Shown here piece by piece: positions 25,296 to 35,199 of a stretch of 64,000 nt of DNA (positions within the stretch are counted from its first letter, which is position 1; every line of letters begins with the position of its first letter). Where the stretch lies: NCBI GenBank assembly GCA_965197495.1, contig OZ240210.1:2108001-2172000 (forward strand), given 5' to 3'. The notes beneath the pieces are model-generated. The model had not been told where the DNA came from and ran no database searches. It saw nothing but the letters and a program-made list of their open reading frames with translations. A program made the translations under genes and the position numbers. The DNA comes from SMYC01 sp965197495. Lineage in GTDB: Bacteria > Acidobacteriota > Vicinamibacteria > Marinacidobacterales > SMYC01.

Positions 25296-27743
25296 CTAAG
25301 GTGGACCCGATTCACCCGCCTCCGTGATCTCTCCGGTGTTTTCCGACTTCTTCATCTGGAACGCCACGCTGTTCACGATGCCAAAAATGAAAGAGGACAT
25401 GCGGTTGCCGTTGTGCGCGGCCTCGAGAGCGATCGCACGCACCGCGGGCATGTCATAGTACTCGACTCTCCGCCCCAGCGCATAGGTCATGAGGCTTTCG
25501 GTGAAGCTCGTGATAAAAGTGTCGGAACGGTTCACAAGCGCCAGCCGCAAGCCGGCTGGACCGTCCATCTGCGTTCCGTCATAAAGCTGGCCGGTCGCCT
25601 CGATGGCAACCCCGTTGTCCTTGATGCGCCACGCGCCGGTCACGTCAAAGTTCTCGAGCGCCAAGCCGAGCGGGTCGATCACATCGTGACAGGATTGGCA
25701 GGCGGGATTCGAGCGATGCTGCTCCATCCGCTCCCGCACCGAGAGCAGCTTGCCAGCCGCAGCGGCTTGTGTTTCTTCGAGCTCCGGCACGTTGGGCGGC
25801 GGCGGCGGCGGGGGGCTTCCGAGCAGGACTTCCAGGACCCACTTGCCTCGCTGCACCGGAGAGGTCCTGTTGGCGACGGACGTCAGCGTCAAAATGCTGC
25901 CGTGGCCCAGTAAGCCTCTCCGATTATCGCCTTCGAGCGTAACGCGGCGGAATCGGTGTCCGGTGACATTCGGAATCCGGTAGTGCTTGGCAATACGCTC
26001 GTTAACAAACGTGTAGTCGGCAGTCAGCAGCTCGAGCACGCTCCGGTCTTCTCGAATGAGATTGCCGAAGAACAACTCCGTCTCACGCCGCAAGGCCTCG
26101 GCGAGCTTCTGGTCGTACTGCGGATACAGCAACGCATCCGGGTGCAACCCCTCGAGGTCGTGCAAACGCAGCCACTGTGCGGCGAATCTCGTGGCCAGTG
26201 CCTCCGAGCGCGGGTCGGCTAGCATGCGCTGCACTTGGCTCTCGAGCACCGCCGGATCTTGCAGGGCCCCCTGACGGGCGAGCGTCGTAAGCTCCGCGTC
26301 CGGAGCGCTGGCCCAGAGGAAATACGACAGCCGGGACGCCAGCTCCAGGTCCCCGACGCGATAGATCCCGCTTCCGTCCACAACGTCCGGCCTGTGCTCG
26401 ACTCGGAACACGAAGTGCGGACTTGCCAGAGTCGCCTGCAAAGCCATCCTGATTCCAGTCTCGAAGTCTCCTTCCTTTACACCAGCCTGGTAGAAGGACA
26501 TCAAGCCTTCGAGATCCAGCTCGCTCACCGGTCCCCGGAACGCTTGGCTCGCCAGTCGAGAAACGATCTCTGTGGCGCAAAGCCGCTCGTCGGCGGCGGA
26601 AGTCGGCCGGCAAGTGAAAATCTGGCGGCGGCTAGGCGTATCCGACACCCCAGTCATGTTGTATGGGCCGTTGACGCTGAGAAACGCCAGGTGGGGCAGG
26701 GACGTAATACCAAACGCCCTACCGATCGTGCTGTCGGCAAGGGTGTGCTCGATCGGAGCGATCAGATCGTCGCCCGGTCCCTCGAATCTTTGAATGAAGT
26801 TGGCGGAGACCCGCTGCGGTCCTGTCTTCACGGTGATGGGATCGGTTTGCAGTATCAAGCCGACGGCGTCCGTCTCCGACATCAAAGGATCGATGTCCAA
26901 AAGAACCACCCGCTCTCCGTTAATCGAGACCTCGATCTGCTCGGTGTTGCCCGCCGTCAACCCGAAGAGCACGCCCTCTGGTGTTCCATGGAGCTGTATT
27001 TTGAAGATGTACTGGCCATCTGCCGTGAAGTTGTGGACGACGGAGAGCCCGCCGCGCGTCCCCATCGGCGCACCTTCGACGTGCTCCATTTGCGAGGCCG
27101 TCCGCGGGACCGTGTAGGTCGTCTCAATCGGGCCCGCTTCCGGATCGCCCACGGCCAGCCGGCTGATGCTACGGGCCGCGCGCATATATCCTTCCATCAG
27201 AGTCGCAGACATGGTCTGGACATCGGCGATGTTGTCGAAACTGTGGCTCACCGTGTCGGGCGGCAGAAACGTCGCGACGTCCACCTCGACCGCGAGCAGG
27301 TCACGGATCGAGCGGGCATACTCGACCCGATTGAGACGCTGGAAGGTCCGGCTGCCGGGATTCGGGCTGGCGTCGGCCGCCTCGTCGATCAGCGCCGCCA
27401 GCGACCGAGCGAGGGCCTCTCGGGTCCCGGGTTCCGGCTGCGGCGCGTAATTCGGGGGCATCATGCCAGCCTGCAGTTTGCGTATCATCTTCTCCGCCAC
27501 TTCCGCGTTCTGATCGGGGTGCGCCACATCAAACGACTCGAGAGTTAGACCTCCCGTCATCGATGTGTCGCTGTGGCAGACGAGGCAGTACTCTCGGATC
27601 ACCGCATTCGGCGATTCGGGAGAGAACGTGCCCGCCGCCTGCCCGCCGGTCACGGCTGGCTCTGCTGCTCGGGCGAGTCCGTCAGGAGCCAGTCCCAGAC
27701 ACAAAAGCCCAGCGCCCAGGAAAGCAAAAGTGAATTGCTTCAT
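25296..27743 (-). CDS. DUF1592-family multidomain cytochrome-like protein
   Basis: An 815-residue exported protein (leader MKQFTFAFLGAGLLCLGLAPDGLARAA). An N-terminal haem-binding-like motif CLVCH (EYCLVCHSDTSM) is followed by the DUF1587 region (TFQRLNRVEYARSIRDLLAVEVD), the DUF1592/1595 part, DUF1588 (RGLLGHGSILTLTSVANRTSPVQRGKWVLEVLLG) with a second CxxCH (NPACQSCHDVIDPLGLALENFD) and DUF1585 (FTESLMTYALGRRVEYYDMPAVRAI). It is first in a three-gene operon. The protein is thought to work with DUF1552 partners in the oxidation or degradation of complex organics. This is inference from domain content. Confidence 0.92.
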   Translation of the reverse strand: MKQFTFAFLGAGLLCLGLAPDGLARAAEPAVTGGQAAGTFSPESPNAVIREYCLVCHSDTSMTGGLTLESFDVAHPDQNAEVAEKMIRKLQAGMMPPNYAPQPEPGTREALARSLAALIDEAADASPNPGSRTFQRLNRVEYARSIRDLLAVEVDVATFLPPDTVSHSFDNIADVQTMSATLMEGYMRAARSISRLAVGDPEAGPIETTYTVPRTASQMEHVEGAPMGTRGGLSVVHNFTADGQYIFKIQLHGTPEGVLFGLTAGNTEQIEVSINGERVVLLDIDPLMSETDAVGLILQTDPITVKTGPQRVSANFIQRFEGPGDDLIAPIEHTLADSTIGRAFGITSLPHLAFLSVNGPYNMTGVSDTPSRRQIFTCRPTSAADERLCATEIVSRLASQAFRGPVSELDLEGLMSFYQAGVKEGDFETGIRMALQATLASPHFVFRVEHRPDVVDGSGIYRVGDLELASRLSYFLWASAPDAELTTLARQGALQDPAVLESQVQRMLADPRSEALATRFAAQWLRLHDLEGLHPDALLYPQYDQKLAEALRRETELFFGNLIREDRSVLELLTADYTFVNERIAKHYRIPNVTGHRFRRVTLEGDNRRGLLGHGSILTLTSVANRTSPVQRGKWVLEVLLGSPPPPPPPNVPELEETQAAAAGKLLSVRERMEQHRSNPACQSCHDVIDPLGLALENFDVTGAWRIKDNGVAIEATGQLYDGTQMDGPAGLRLALVNRSDTFITSFTESLMTYALGRRVEYYDMPAVRAIALEAAHNGNRMSSFIFGIVNSVAFQMKKSENTGEITEAGESGPP

Positions 27744-28110
27744 TTTTCAGCTCGAAAGAACTTAATTTCCCACGGCAACAGCCACACATAGCATTGCATT
27801 CTCCCGCGATGGGGTCAAGCTCATTCTGTGGCCCGGCGCGCCAAACGCACGTATCGCCAGGCTGCGCAGGCGCTCGAGCTCCTCGGCGTCGAGTAGCTGG
27901 TCCTGCTCCTTCCAGTCTGGGCAAATCTTTCAGCTGGGGTTTGGAAGAAGTCTGGGAAGGTATCGACGTGATCCTCGACCGATGAGTTCGTCGGCAAGGT
28001 GCGCTGCGTCCTTATGGTGTCTCGCTAACGTAGGTAGTTTTTGGCAGATATTTATGTTATGAACAGCACTCGCTCGATGGAGTATTTACCCCGCAGCAAA
28101 GGGTTCGCTC
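27744..28110. other. Intergenic with short gene remnants
   Basis: A 367-bp gap between two divergent operons. On the minus strand at about 27830-27910 a run resembling WKEQDQLLDAEELERLRSLAIRAFG suggests a fragment of a small helical protein. On the plus strand, GKSFSWGLEEVWEGIDVILDR ends at 27985. Neither has a start or a recognisable family. The promoters of both flanking operons should lie here, but no clear boxes stand out. Confidence 0.4.
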
Positions 28111-30329
28111 ATGACCAGACGACTCGTGTCCGTCCTATGCCTCCTGGCGCTTCCCGCTCTCGCGTCCGCCGCGCCGAAGCGCTCGCTGACGCTCGAAGAC
28201 ATATTCGCACCAGACGCTGACTGGGACGGTGTGTCCCTGCAGAGCCTACAGTGGGAAGCTGACGGATCTGCGTTCCTCTACGTGGACGCTGACCCGGACG
28301 GCAAAACCAAGAACATCTATCGGGAAAACGTCGACGACGGCAAGCGCACCGTCGTGGTCGACGGCAAGTCCCTGGTGCTCGGTTCGGGCGGTGCGCCCAT
28401 CGCGTTCACTGATTACCAGGCGAGCGAGGACGGCCGGTTTTTCGTGATTGCCGGACCTCGGAGTCAGGTCGACTTTCGCGGCTCCCCGCCTCGCGATCGG
28501 AGCTACTACCTCTACGACACCGTGACTCGCGCCCTCAGGCCTTTGTCGGGCATCGCCGGCGGTCAGCAGTACGCCAAGCTGGCGCCCGACGGCACCAGGA
28601 TCGGCTTCGTTCGTGCCGGCAACCTCTTCGTGGTCGACCGGGCGTCAGGCACCGAGACCCAGCTCACCTTCGACGGGAACGATGACATCCTGAACGGCGT
28701 GAACAAGGGCCTCGGGGCGGATGGCTGGCGCTGGTCGCCCGACGGCAAGCGGATCCTGTTCGTACGCGTGGACCAGAGTGCGGTAGGCACCGTTCCCCTC
28801 ATCGACTTCCTGACGGCGCATCCGAGGGTGCACTGGAAGAAGTATCCGAAGGCAGGGGAGACGAACTGGAAGCTGCGCGTCGGCGTCCTTCACCTCGAGT
28901 CGGGCCAGACGAATTGGCTGCAGCTCGGCCCGGACACGGACGTCTACTTCCCGCGGCTGAAATGGACGCGCAACCCGGCACTGGTAGCGGTCGAGCGCCT
29001 CAACCGGCAGCAGAACAGGCTCGAGCTGCTCTTTGCCGACGTGACCACCGGCGCATCGCGAGTGATCCTGACGGAGACCGACCCGTACTGGGTGCGAATC
29101 GACGATGACCTGACGTTCCTCACGAGCTCCGACCGTTTCATCTGGACGTCGCAGCGGAGCGGGTATAAACACGCCTACCTGTACGACTACGATGGCCGCT
29201 TATTGAACCGGATCACGAGTGGCGAGTGGGAGATTAACGCTGCACGATCGCGCCACGCGGTGCTCGGTGTCGACGAGGCGGATGGCTGGCTGTACTTTGA
29301 CGGCAAGAAGGACGGGGTCGTCGAGCAGCACGTCTACCGCGTGAGGCTCGACGGCCAGGAGCTCGAGCGCTTGAGCCGCAAGCAGGGGTGGCATGCGGCG
29401 TCCGTCTCACCCGATGCCAAGCATTTCCTGAACACCTTCTCCGATGTGAACACACCGCCACAAATCAGCATGCACCGATCGGATGGCGGCCTCGTGCGCT
29501 GGGTGAGGAGGGGTGAGATGGCCGGCTTGGCAGATTTTGAGCTGGTGAAGCCAGAGTTCCTGACGGTGCGGACCAGCGACGGGGTGGATTTGAACGCCGT
29601 CATGATCAGCCGGCCGGGTTCAACCCGAAACAGAAGTATCCGGTCGTCTTTTACGCTTACGGTGGCGTGAGCTCTCAGACGGTGGTCAACCGGTGGGGCG
29701 GCGACCGATGGCTATGGCACCAGTTGATGACTCAGAAGGGCTACATCGTGTTCACGATCGACAATCGTGGCACAGGCGGCCGAGGGAAGGCTTTCGAGAA
29801 CTTCATGTACCAGAACCTCGGCACTTGGCCGCTGCGCGATCACATCGAAGGAGCGAAATACCTGGCCCGCCTGCCCTACACGGACCCCTCGCTGTTCGGC
29901 ATCTGGGGCAGGAGCGCTGGCGGATACCTCACGTGTCTGGCCCTGACCGAAGGCTCGGACTACTTCACGGTCGGGGTGTCGCACGCACCGGTCACGAACT
30001 ATCGTTTTTATTCGAGCTCCTGGGCCGAGCGGTACATGGGCTTGCCGAAGGAAAACAAAGCCGCTTACGACAAGGAGGCGGTGGTCACCTACGCGTCCAA
30101 GCTGAAGGGCCACCTTTTGCTGGTGCACGGGATTGCGGACGACAACGTACAATTGCAGAACACCGTTGAGGTGGCAGAGGCGTTCCAGGCGGCCAACAAG
30201 CAGTTCGATCTAATGTTCTATCACGGGCGCGACCACTCGCTGCGAGGCGGCAATACCCAACTCCACCTGTTCACGCTGATGACCGAGTACTTCCTCCGTC
30301 ATCTTCCGCCGAGCGTTCCCGAAAGTTAG
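28111..30329 (+). pseudogene. DPP-IV-like S9 peptidase, frameshifted
   Basis: An exported enzyme (leader MTRRLVSVLCLLALPALASAA) with the DPP-IV beta-propeller (WRWSPDGKRILFVRVD, PRLKWTRNPALVAV, SGYKHAYLYD...) and the alpha/beta-hydrolase domain. One base is missing near 29617: ISRPG should run into FNPKQKYPVVFYAYGGV, but the frame changes. The second half (to 30329) keeps Ser in GIWGRSAGGYLTCL, Asp in HGIADDNVQ and His in GRDHSLRGG. The total length of about 740 residues is normal. If the loss is real the gene is dead. If it is a sequencing error it is a normal exported prolyl dipeptidase. Confidence 0.88.
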
Positions 30330-30400
30330 ATGACGCCGACATTGCGGGCGGCATACGGCACTGAAAGTTTCGTGAGAAAAAGTTCGTAAGGAGAAGAAGG

Positions 30401-31852
30401 ATGCACTCGAAAACAAATCATCCTCGATTGCGGTGGATGGTTATCTTGTTGTGCCTGGCACCGCCGGTTGGCGCCGCGGCGCAACAGCCAGCCGAGCTGA
30501 TCATCCGCAACGGGGTCATCGTGACCTCTGACGGACGTTCCGAAGGCGATATTCGGGTTCGTGACGGTGTCATCGTCGAAATCGCGCAGAATCTGGCTGG
30601 CTCCGATGGCGCTCGGGAGATCGACGCCAGCGGGCTACTCGTCTTGCCCGGGGGGGTCGACCCCCACGTCCACATCGATCGGGCCGATGATTTCACCAGC
30701 GGCTCCGCGGCAGCGCTCGCCGGAGGGATCACGACGATTTCCAGCCTCGCGTTTCCGCAATCAGAAGAAAGTCTCGCGGAGGCCGTCGAGCGCCAAGCTG
30801 AGCTGGTGCGCGCCCAGGCCATCGCCGACGTCATGCTCCATCCGGGCATCAACAATCCAGACGTCCAGCAGGCGCAGATAGCATCTTTGCCGGGGCTCGG
30901 ACAGACGAGCGTCAAAGTCTTCATGAGCCGTTCGGAATTCGATGAGAAAAGCCGGGCTTACCTGGCGACGATGGCCGCGGCCGCCGAAGCGGGAGTTTTG
31001 ACGATGATGCATTGCGAGGATGCCGCGATCGTCGCGCATACGCAGGAGCGTCTGATGGACGAAGGCCATAGTTCGCTCCAATACTTTTCCGACAGCCGGC
31101 CCGTCCTGGCCGAAGTGACCGCCACACACCGTGCGGTGGCGATGGCCGAGGCGACTGGAGCGCCGATCTACCTCGTGCATCTGTCCGCGGAACGGGCGTT
31201 GCGTGTCGCCGAGGAAGCCAAAGCGCGTGGCTTGCCGGTTTATGTCGAAGCGCTCGGGATCTATCTCCATCTCACACGGGACAAGCTCGAGGGACCGAAT
31301 CGGGGAATGTATATCCACCACCCCCCGCTGCGCGAAAAGAACGACCAGGATGCGCTCTGGGAGGGAATCGCTGCTGGAACGGTCCACGTGCTTGGAACGG
31401 ACCACGTGCCCTATACGAAAGAGCAAAAACTCAATCCCTCGCAAACGGTGACCGACCACCGGCCCGGCATCCCCAACTTGCAGGAGATCCGACCGATGCT
31501 GTATTCGGAAGGGGTCCGGACGGGACGAATCACGGAACAACAGTTCGTCGCCGTGACCGCAACGAATCCGGCGAAGCTATTCGGCCTCTACCCCCGAAAA
31601 GGCACGATCGCGGTCGGCTCCGATGCCGATCTGGTTGTGTGGGATCCGAACGAGACTCGAACGATTCGAGACGAAGATATGCTCTCTAACACCGGCTTCT
31701 CCATCCACGCTGGCCAGGAAGTGACTGGCTGGCCCCGGATTACGATTCGTCGCGGCGAAATCGTGTACGAGAATGGTCGGATCACGGGTGAGCCTGGCAG
31801 CGGTGAGCTGCTTCGTCGCAAACGATGGCAGGTGCCGAACCTCGAAAGCTAG
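30401..31852 (+). CDS. Exported dihydropyrimidinase/hydantoinase-family amidohydrolase
   Basis: A 483-residue protein with a signal peptide (WMVILLCLAPPVGAAA). It carries the cyclic-amidase metal site: HxH in PGGVDPHVHIDRA, a Lys in TSVKVFMSRSEFD (the carbamylated-Lys position), His in MMHCEDAAI and VHLSAERAL, and Asp in VLGTDHVPY. The C-terminus is intact (NPAKLFGLYPRKGTIAVGSDADLVVWDP). It opens cyclic imides or ureides such as hydantoins or dihydropyrimidines; the exported location is unusual for the family and points to scavenging. It follows the S9 peptidase by 71 bp with an AAGGAG-like site. Confidence 0.9.
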   Translation: MHSKTNHPRLRWMVILLCLAPPVGAAAQQPAELIIRNGVIVTSDGRSEGDIRVRDGVIVEIAQNLAGSDGAREIDASGLLVLPGGVDPHVHIDRADDFTSGSAAALAGGITTISSLAFPQSEESLAEAVERQAELVRAQAIADVMLHPGINNPDVQQAQIASLPGLGQTSVKVFMSRSEFDEKSRAYLATMAAAAEAGVLTMMHCEDAAIVAHTQERLMDEGHSSLQYFSDSRPVLAEVTATHRAVAMAEATGAPIYLVHLSAERALRVAEEAKARGLPVYVEALGIYLHLTRDKLEGPNRGMYIHHPPLREKNDQDALWEGIAAGTVHVLGTDHVPYTKEQKLNPSQTVTDHRPGIPNLQEIRPMLYSEGVRTGRITEQQFVAVTATNPAKLFGLYPRKGTIAVGSDADLVVWDPNETRTIRDEDMLSNTGFSIHAGQEVTGWPRITIRRGEIVYENGRITGEPGSGELLRRKRWQVPNLES

Positions 31853-31932
31853 TTGCCGTGCGTCCGACCGTTAGCGGTTCCCGCCATAGGCGCGTGTGCA
31901 CAAAAGTTTGCCTGGTTCGAACGAGCGAAGCC

Positions 31933-31948
31933 ACCGGCCGAGGCCGGT
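31933..31948 (+). terminator. Hairpin downstream of the hydantoinase gene
   Basis: ACCGGCC-GA-GGCCGGT, a perfect 7-bp stem 80 bp after the stop codon. It lacks a following T-run, so it may be a transcript-stabilising stem instead of an intrinsic terminator. Confidence 0.35.
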
Positions 31949-32057
31949 CCTCACAACACCGAGTTAGACCCGGAAGCCGCCTGAGACAGCATCGACATGC
32001 AAAGAAACGAACGATTCTGACGACCCGCCCAGCGATGAGAATTCAGAATTAAATCAA

Positions 32058-32266
32058 CCCCCGGCTCAAGCCGGGGGATTGCGCGGGCGCGTCGACTGGA
32101 AGTCGACTTCATGCGCCCGCTTCATTCTTAACCCCCCGACTTCAGTCGGGGGAGTCTCGTCCCCTTCGGGGACTTCGACAAATCTTCTCTTCGCCTAAAG
32201 GCGAGGGGTTTCCAACATCCCCGGAAGAGACACTAACGTTCTAATGGCACGTCGGTCAGACCGACG
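32058..32266 (+). repeat. Cluster of six strong hairpins
   Basis: Stems (left arm/right arm): 32058-32066/32069-32077 CCCCCGGCT; a two-step stem 32083-32097 with 32101-32120 (GCGGGCGC outer, GTCGACT inner, bulge 32108-32112); 32133-32141/32144-32152 CCCCCGACT; 32159-32164/32168-32173 GTCCCC; 32191-32196/32199-32204 TCGCCT; 32250-32257/32259-32266 CGTCGGTC. No reading frame of note crosses it. The first and third stems look like the terminal palindromes of IS200/IS605-type elements or REP sequences. The function is not known. Confidence 0.8.
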
Positions 32267-32667
32267 CGAGGGCAAGCCGAGTGAACACTGTGGCACCAAA
32301 GCCCGTGAACACGATTGGCTCCTCGCGCGCGGTTTCCATTTTGGCCAGGAGGGGAACGGCCATTCGCGTCCATCCGGGGGAATCTCCCTGATGACCCGTT
32401 CGCCGGACTCTTGTTAAGTGACCGACTGTAAGTATTGGGAATCGGGACGTTTCCAGCGCTTGTCTTTGGTTTACATGCACTGAGCCTGCGTGTTCCCTGC
32501 AAAGCGCTTGTTTTCGGGCCCAATAGGAGGGGGTTACCAGGGGTTTAGGCGTGGAAAGGCAGTCGATAGACCCGTAGTGTGCCAAAACTCGGCCGACGCG
32601 AAGCAGCACCTCGTAGGGTGGCGTCTTTCCGAAGTAAGAATAGCCCCGCTGCCCCGAACGGCTAGGT
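32267..32667. other. Unassigned DNA, possibly an IS remnant
   Basis: 400 bp between the hairpin cluster and a kinase fragment. A minus-strand frame from 32750 to 32256 is open, but only its first residues belong to a known gene. The rest (for example SYWARKQALCREHAGSVHV) fits no family I recognise. It joins the kinase piece at CTAG 32668-32671, so it probably came in with a mobile element. Confidence 0.35.
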
Positions 32668-32733
32668 CTAGTTGTTCCGGAGCCATGTACTGCAAGGTGC
32701 CGAGAATGACGCCGTCCTCCGTCAGCGGCTTCT
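32668..32733 (-). pseudogene. Ser/Thr kinase activation-loop fragment
   Basis: Translates as KPLTEDGVILGTLQYMAPEQL, the activation segment with the APE motif of acidobacterial Ser/Thr kinases. It stops at CTAG. The next expected residues, EGKEADARTD, are found at 18457 on the plus strand, directly after a CTAG. On its other side it is fused to the remnant of a ParE/RelE toxin. It is too short to be functional. Confidence 0.75.
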
Positions 32734-32788
32734 CGGGAGCAAGGGCGCAACGTTCGGGATGGCTTCTGAGGGTGTCAACGGTTTTAAG
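32734..32788 (-). pseudogene. ParE/RelE toxin, middle fragment beyond the IS
   Basis: Reads LKTVDTLRSHPERCALAPE, the segment after helix 2 in ParE/RelE toxins ('L......HPERCP.APE'). It continues the toxin start at 37061-36946 across the IS-A insertion: TTTAAG at 32783-32788 is the second target copy. The toxin C-terminus is missing and has been replaced by a kinase fragment. Confidence 0.7.
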
Positions 32789-32866
32789 CTGAAGTTCCTT
32801 GCTGAAAAAACCAAGATCCGGTGTTGATCCAATAAGATAGATGGAATCAATGGTGCTGGCTTCTGT

Positions 32867-33260
32867 CTACACGGTGATACCTTTGAGCAAGTCGTAGGCT
32901 CTCTGCTGTTTCGAGTCCGGAGTTGTCGTGACATCGAAGGTGGGCTCGTCGGGTCCGGCTTCCGGTCGCCGACATTTGTTTCGGACGATGTTGCTGAGAA
33001 GGCGCAGCAGCGTGCGGAAGCTGGAAGCTGGTCTCCCATCGTCAAGCTTCTTGGTGTGTATCTTGCGCAGGGCTGCGTCGGAGCGTTGCGCCGGAGCGAC
33101 GGGGTCACGCTCGGCCTTCGCCTGCTGCTCCTCGTCAGAGAATACTAGCGGGCGCCAAACCTCCATCATGTGCCACAGGACGTAGTAGGCCAGCATGCAC
33201 AAGAAGATGTGCGCCCGGACTCGGTTTTCGCGCCGGTGACGAATCGGCCGCACCTTTAGG
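32867..33260 (-). pseudogene. IS-A transposase copy 2, C-terminal part
   Basis: Encodes KVRPIRHRRENRVRAHIFLCMLAYYVLWHMME... to the natural end AYDLLKGITV-stop (32867-32869). It is separated from the N-terminal part (35200-36803) by IS-B. Joined across one TTTAGG the two parts give 664 codons in a single frame, so this copy was intact before IS-B landed. It supplies the reference sequence that reveals the one-base loss in copy 1. Confidence 0.88.
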
Positions 33261-35199
33261 CGGAACTTCCGCCGGCTAGACGCATGTAAACCCGTACGTT
33301 TAAAGCAGATGCGGCGGTTCGAAATGTAATATGTACGCATGTAATAGTGACAGAACAGTTTATTTTACTGATTTAATCCTGTATAGTCGGCGCATGTACA
33401 TCGCCAAGGTGCCGAACCGCAACTCGCCCCCAGCGATTCTCATCCGCGAAAGCTACCGCGAAGGCGGTGCGCCCAAAACGAGGACCGTCGCCAACATCTC
33501 GAAGTGGAAGCCCGCGCGAATTGAAGCTCTTCGCCAGTTGCTGAAGGGCAACGTGGATTTGGGTGAGGCTCAGCAGTTCGAGATCACCAGAAGCAAGCCT
33601 CACGGACATGTTGCGGCCGTGCTGGGAACGCTGCGCAAAGTTGGCCTCGAGCGAATCATCCATAGCCGCCAGCGCCGAGAGCGTGACCTCGTCGTGGCGA
33701 TGATTGTGGCGCGAATCGTAGAGCCGGGCTCCAAGTTGGCCACGGCCCGTGGTCTATCGAAACAGACCTTGACTTCGTCATTGGGTGAGTGTGTTGGAGT
33801 TGAAGACACCAACGAGGATGAGTTGTATGATTCCCTGGATTGGCTTTTGAGCCGCCAAGCAGCCATAGAGAAGAAACTGGCGAAACGCCATCTGCAGCAG
33901 GGCAGCCTGGTTCTCTACGACTTGACGTCGACTTGGGTAGAAGGTCGGTCGTGCCCTCTGGCGAAGCTCGGTTACTCGAGAGACGGCAAGAAAAACAAGT
34001 TGCAGATCGTGTTCGGCTTACTGTGTGAGCGTGATGGTCGGCCGGTCGGGGTAGAGGTGTTCGAAGGCAACACCGGAGATCCCGCAACACTGGGGAGCCA
34101 AATTCGCAAAGTCCGAGAACGTTTTGAGCTTGACAGTATCGTCTTCGTAGGTGACCGAGGGATGATCACCGAAGCCCGGATTCGCGAGGAACTTCGACCG
34201 GAGGAAGGTCTCGAGTGGATCAGCTCACTTCGTGCCCCTCAGATTCAGCGACTTGCAAAAGACGGAATACTGCAGCCTTCTCTGTTCGATGAACTCGACC
34301 TAGCGGAGATCCATCATCCTAGCTTCCCTGGTGAGCGACTCATCGCCTGCCGCAACCCTCTTCTTGCTACCGAGCGGGCGCGGAAGCGAGAAGAGATGCT
34401 TGTGTCGACGGAGTCAAAGCTAGAAGTGATTAGCAAAGCGACGAAGCGAGACCAACGTCCTTTGCGAGGCAAAGATACCATCGGCATACGATTGGGTCGA
34501 GTGTTCGCTCGGAGCAAGATGGGCAAGCACTTTCGCTACACCATTACGGACGACGGCTTCGACTTCGAGCGCGACAACGAAAACATCGAGCGTGAGGCGG
34601 CCCTCGACAGCATCTATATCATCCGAACAAGCCTCACCGAAGAGGCCATCTCCGCAGACGAAGCTGTCAGGACCTACAAAGGCTTGGCAGTCGTTGAACG
34701 CGCTTTTCGTTGCTGCAAAACCGTGGATTTGAAAGTACGGCCCATCTATCACTACAACGCTGAGCGAGTTCGAGCTCACATCTTTCTTTGCATGCTCGCC
34801 TACTACGTGGAATGGCACATGCGAAAAGCCCTCGTCCCGATCTTGTTTGACGACGACGACCCTGACGGTGCCCATGCCAAACGCTCATCCATCGTCAGCC
34901 CAGCAACGCCTTCAGACTCCGCCCAGGCAAAGGCTTCTACCAAGAAGACTCCCGACGGGTTGCCCGTCCACAGTTTCAGAACGCTTCTTTCTGATCTTGC
35001 TACGGTCACGAAAAATCAGGTCGAAAACGAAGCCCGCGGCCTGTCCTTCGTCAGCATCACTCGCCCCACACCCTTGCAGCACAAAGCATTCAACCTGCTC
35101 GAAATCAACCCCCGCACGATGTAAGCAGTACACACACCTCTCTTCAAAAACAAAGCCAATGATGCCCACACTTACGCTTGTTCATCCGTGGAAGGTCCG
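33261..35199 (+). mobile_element. IS-B, second IS1634-family element (1,939 bp), nested in IS-A
   Basis: Left end CGGAACTTCCGCCGG and right end, read inward, CGGACCTTCCACGGA. It is flanked by a 6-bp duplication TTTAGG (33255-33260 and 35200-35205). It sits in the IS-A transposase gene just before the KVRPIRHR region and carries one intact transposase on the plus strand. Confidence 0.93.
33394..35124 (+). CDS. IS1634-family transposase (IS-B)
   Basis: A 576-residue DDE transposase from ATG 33394 (MYIAKVPNRNSPPAILIRESYREGG); the frame is open further upstream to 33331, but this start matches the IS-A start. Catalytic blocks: YDLTSTWVEGRS (Asp), FVGDRGMITEARI (Asp) and VVERAFRCCKTVDLKVRPI (Glu). 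It shares the overall plan with IS-A but has only one GKDTIGIRLGRV...KMGKHFRYTITDDGFDFE module where IS-A has two. It is uninterrupted and flanked by proper ends, so it is likely active. Confidence 0.92.
   Translation: MYIAKVPNRNSPPAILIRESYREGGAPKTRTVANISKWKPARIEALRQLLKGNVDLGEAQQFEITRSKPHGHVAAVLGTLRKVGLERIIHSRQRRERDLVVAMIVARIVEPGSKLATARGLSKQTLTSSLGECVGVEDTNEDELYDSLDWLLSRQAAIEKKLAKRHLQQGSLVLYDLTSTWVEGRSCPLAKLGYSRDGKKNKLQIVFGLLCERDGRPVGVEVFEGNTGDPATLGSQIRKVRERFELDSIVFVGDRGMITEARIREELRPEEGLEWISSLRAPQIQRLAKDGILQPSLFDELDLAEIHHPSFPGERLIACRNPLLATERARKREEMLVSTESKLEVISKATKRDQRPLRGKDTIGIRLGRVFARSKMGKHFRYTITDDGFDFERDNENIEREAALDSIYIIRTSLTEEAISADEAVRTYKGLAVVERAFRCCKTVDLKVRPIYHYNAERVRAHIFLCMLAYYVEWHMRKALVPILFDDDDPDGAHAKRSSIVSPATPSDSAQAKASTKKTPDGLPVHSFRTLLSDLATVTKNQVENEARGLSFVSITRPTPLQHKAFNLLEINPRTM

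Noticed and set aside
26235..27548. Plus-strand ORF of 437 aa
   Set aside because: Antisense shadow of the DUF1592 gene, with no recognisable domain.
29600..29680. Programmed frameshift in the DPP-IV-like gene
   Set aside because: No slippery heptamer or strong downstream stem; a simple one-base loss explains it better.
18063..32590. 18 of 19 matching bases (CCGTAGTGTGCCAA..ACTC) at 18063 and 32572, both near the CTAG kinase breaks
   Set aside because: Their positions and orientation do not fit the two ends of one element, and a match of this length could arise by chance at this window size.
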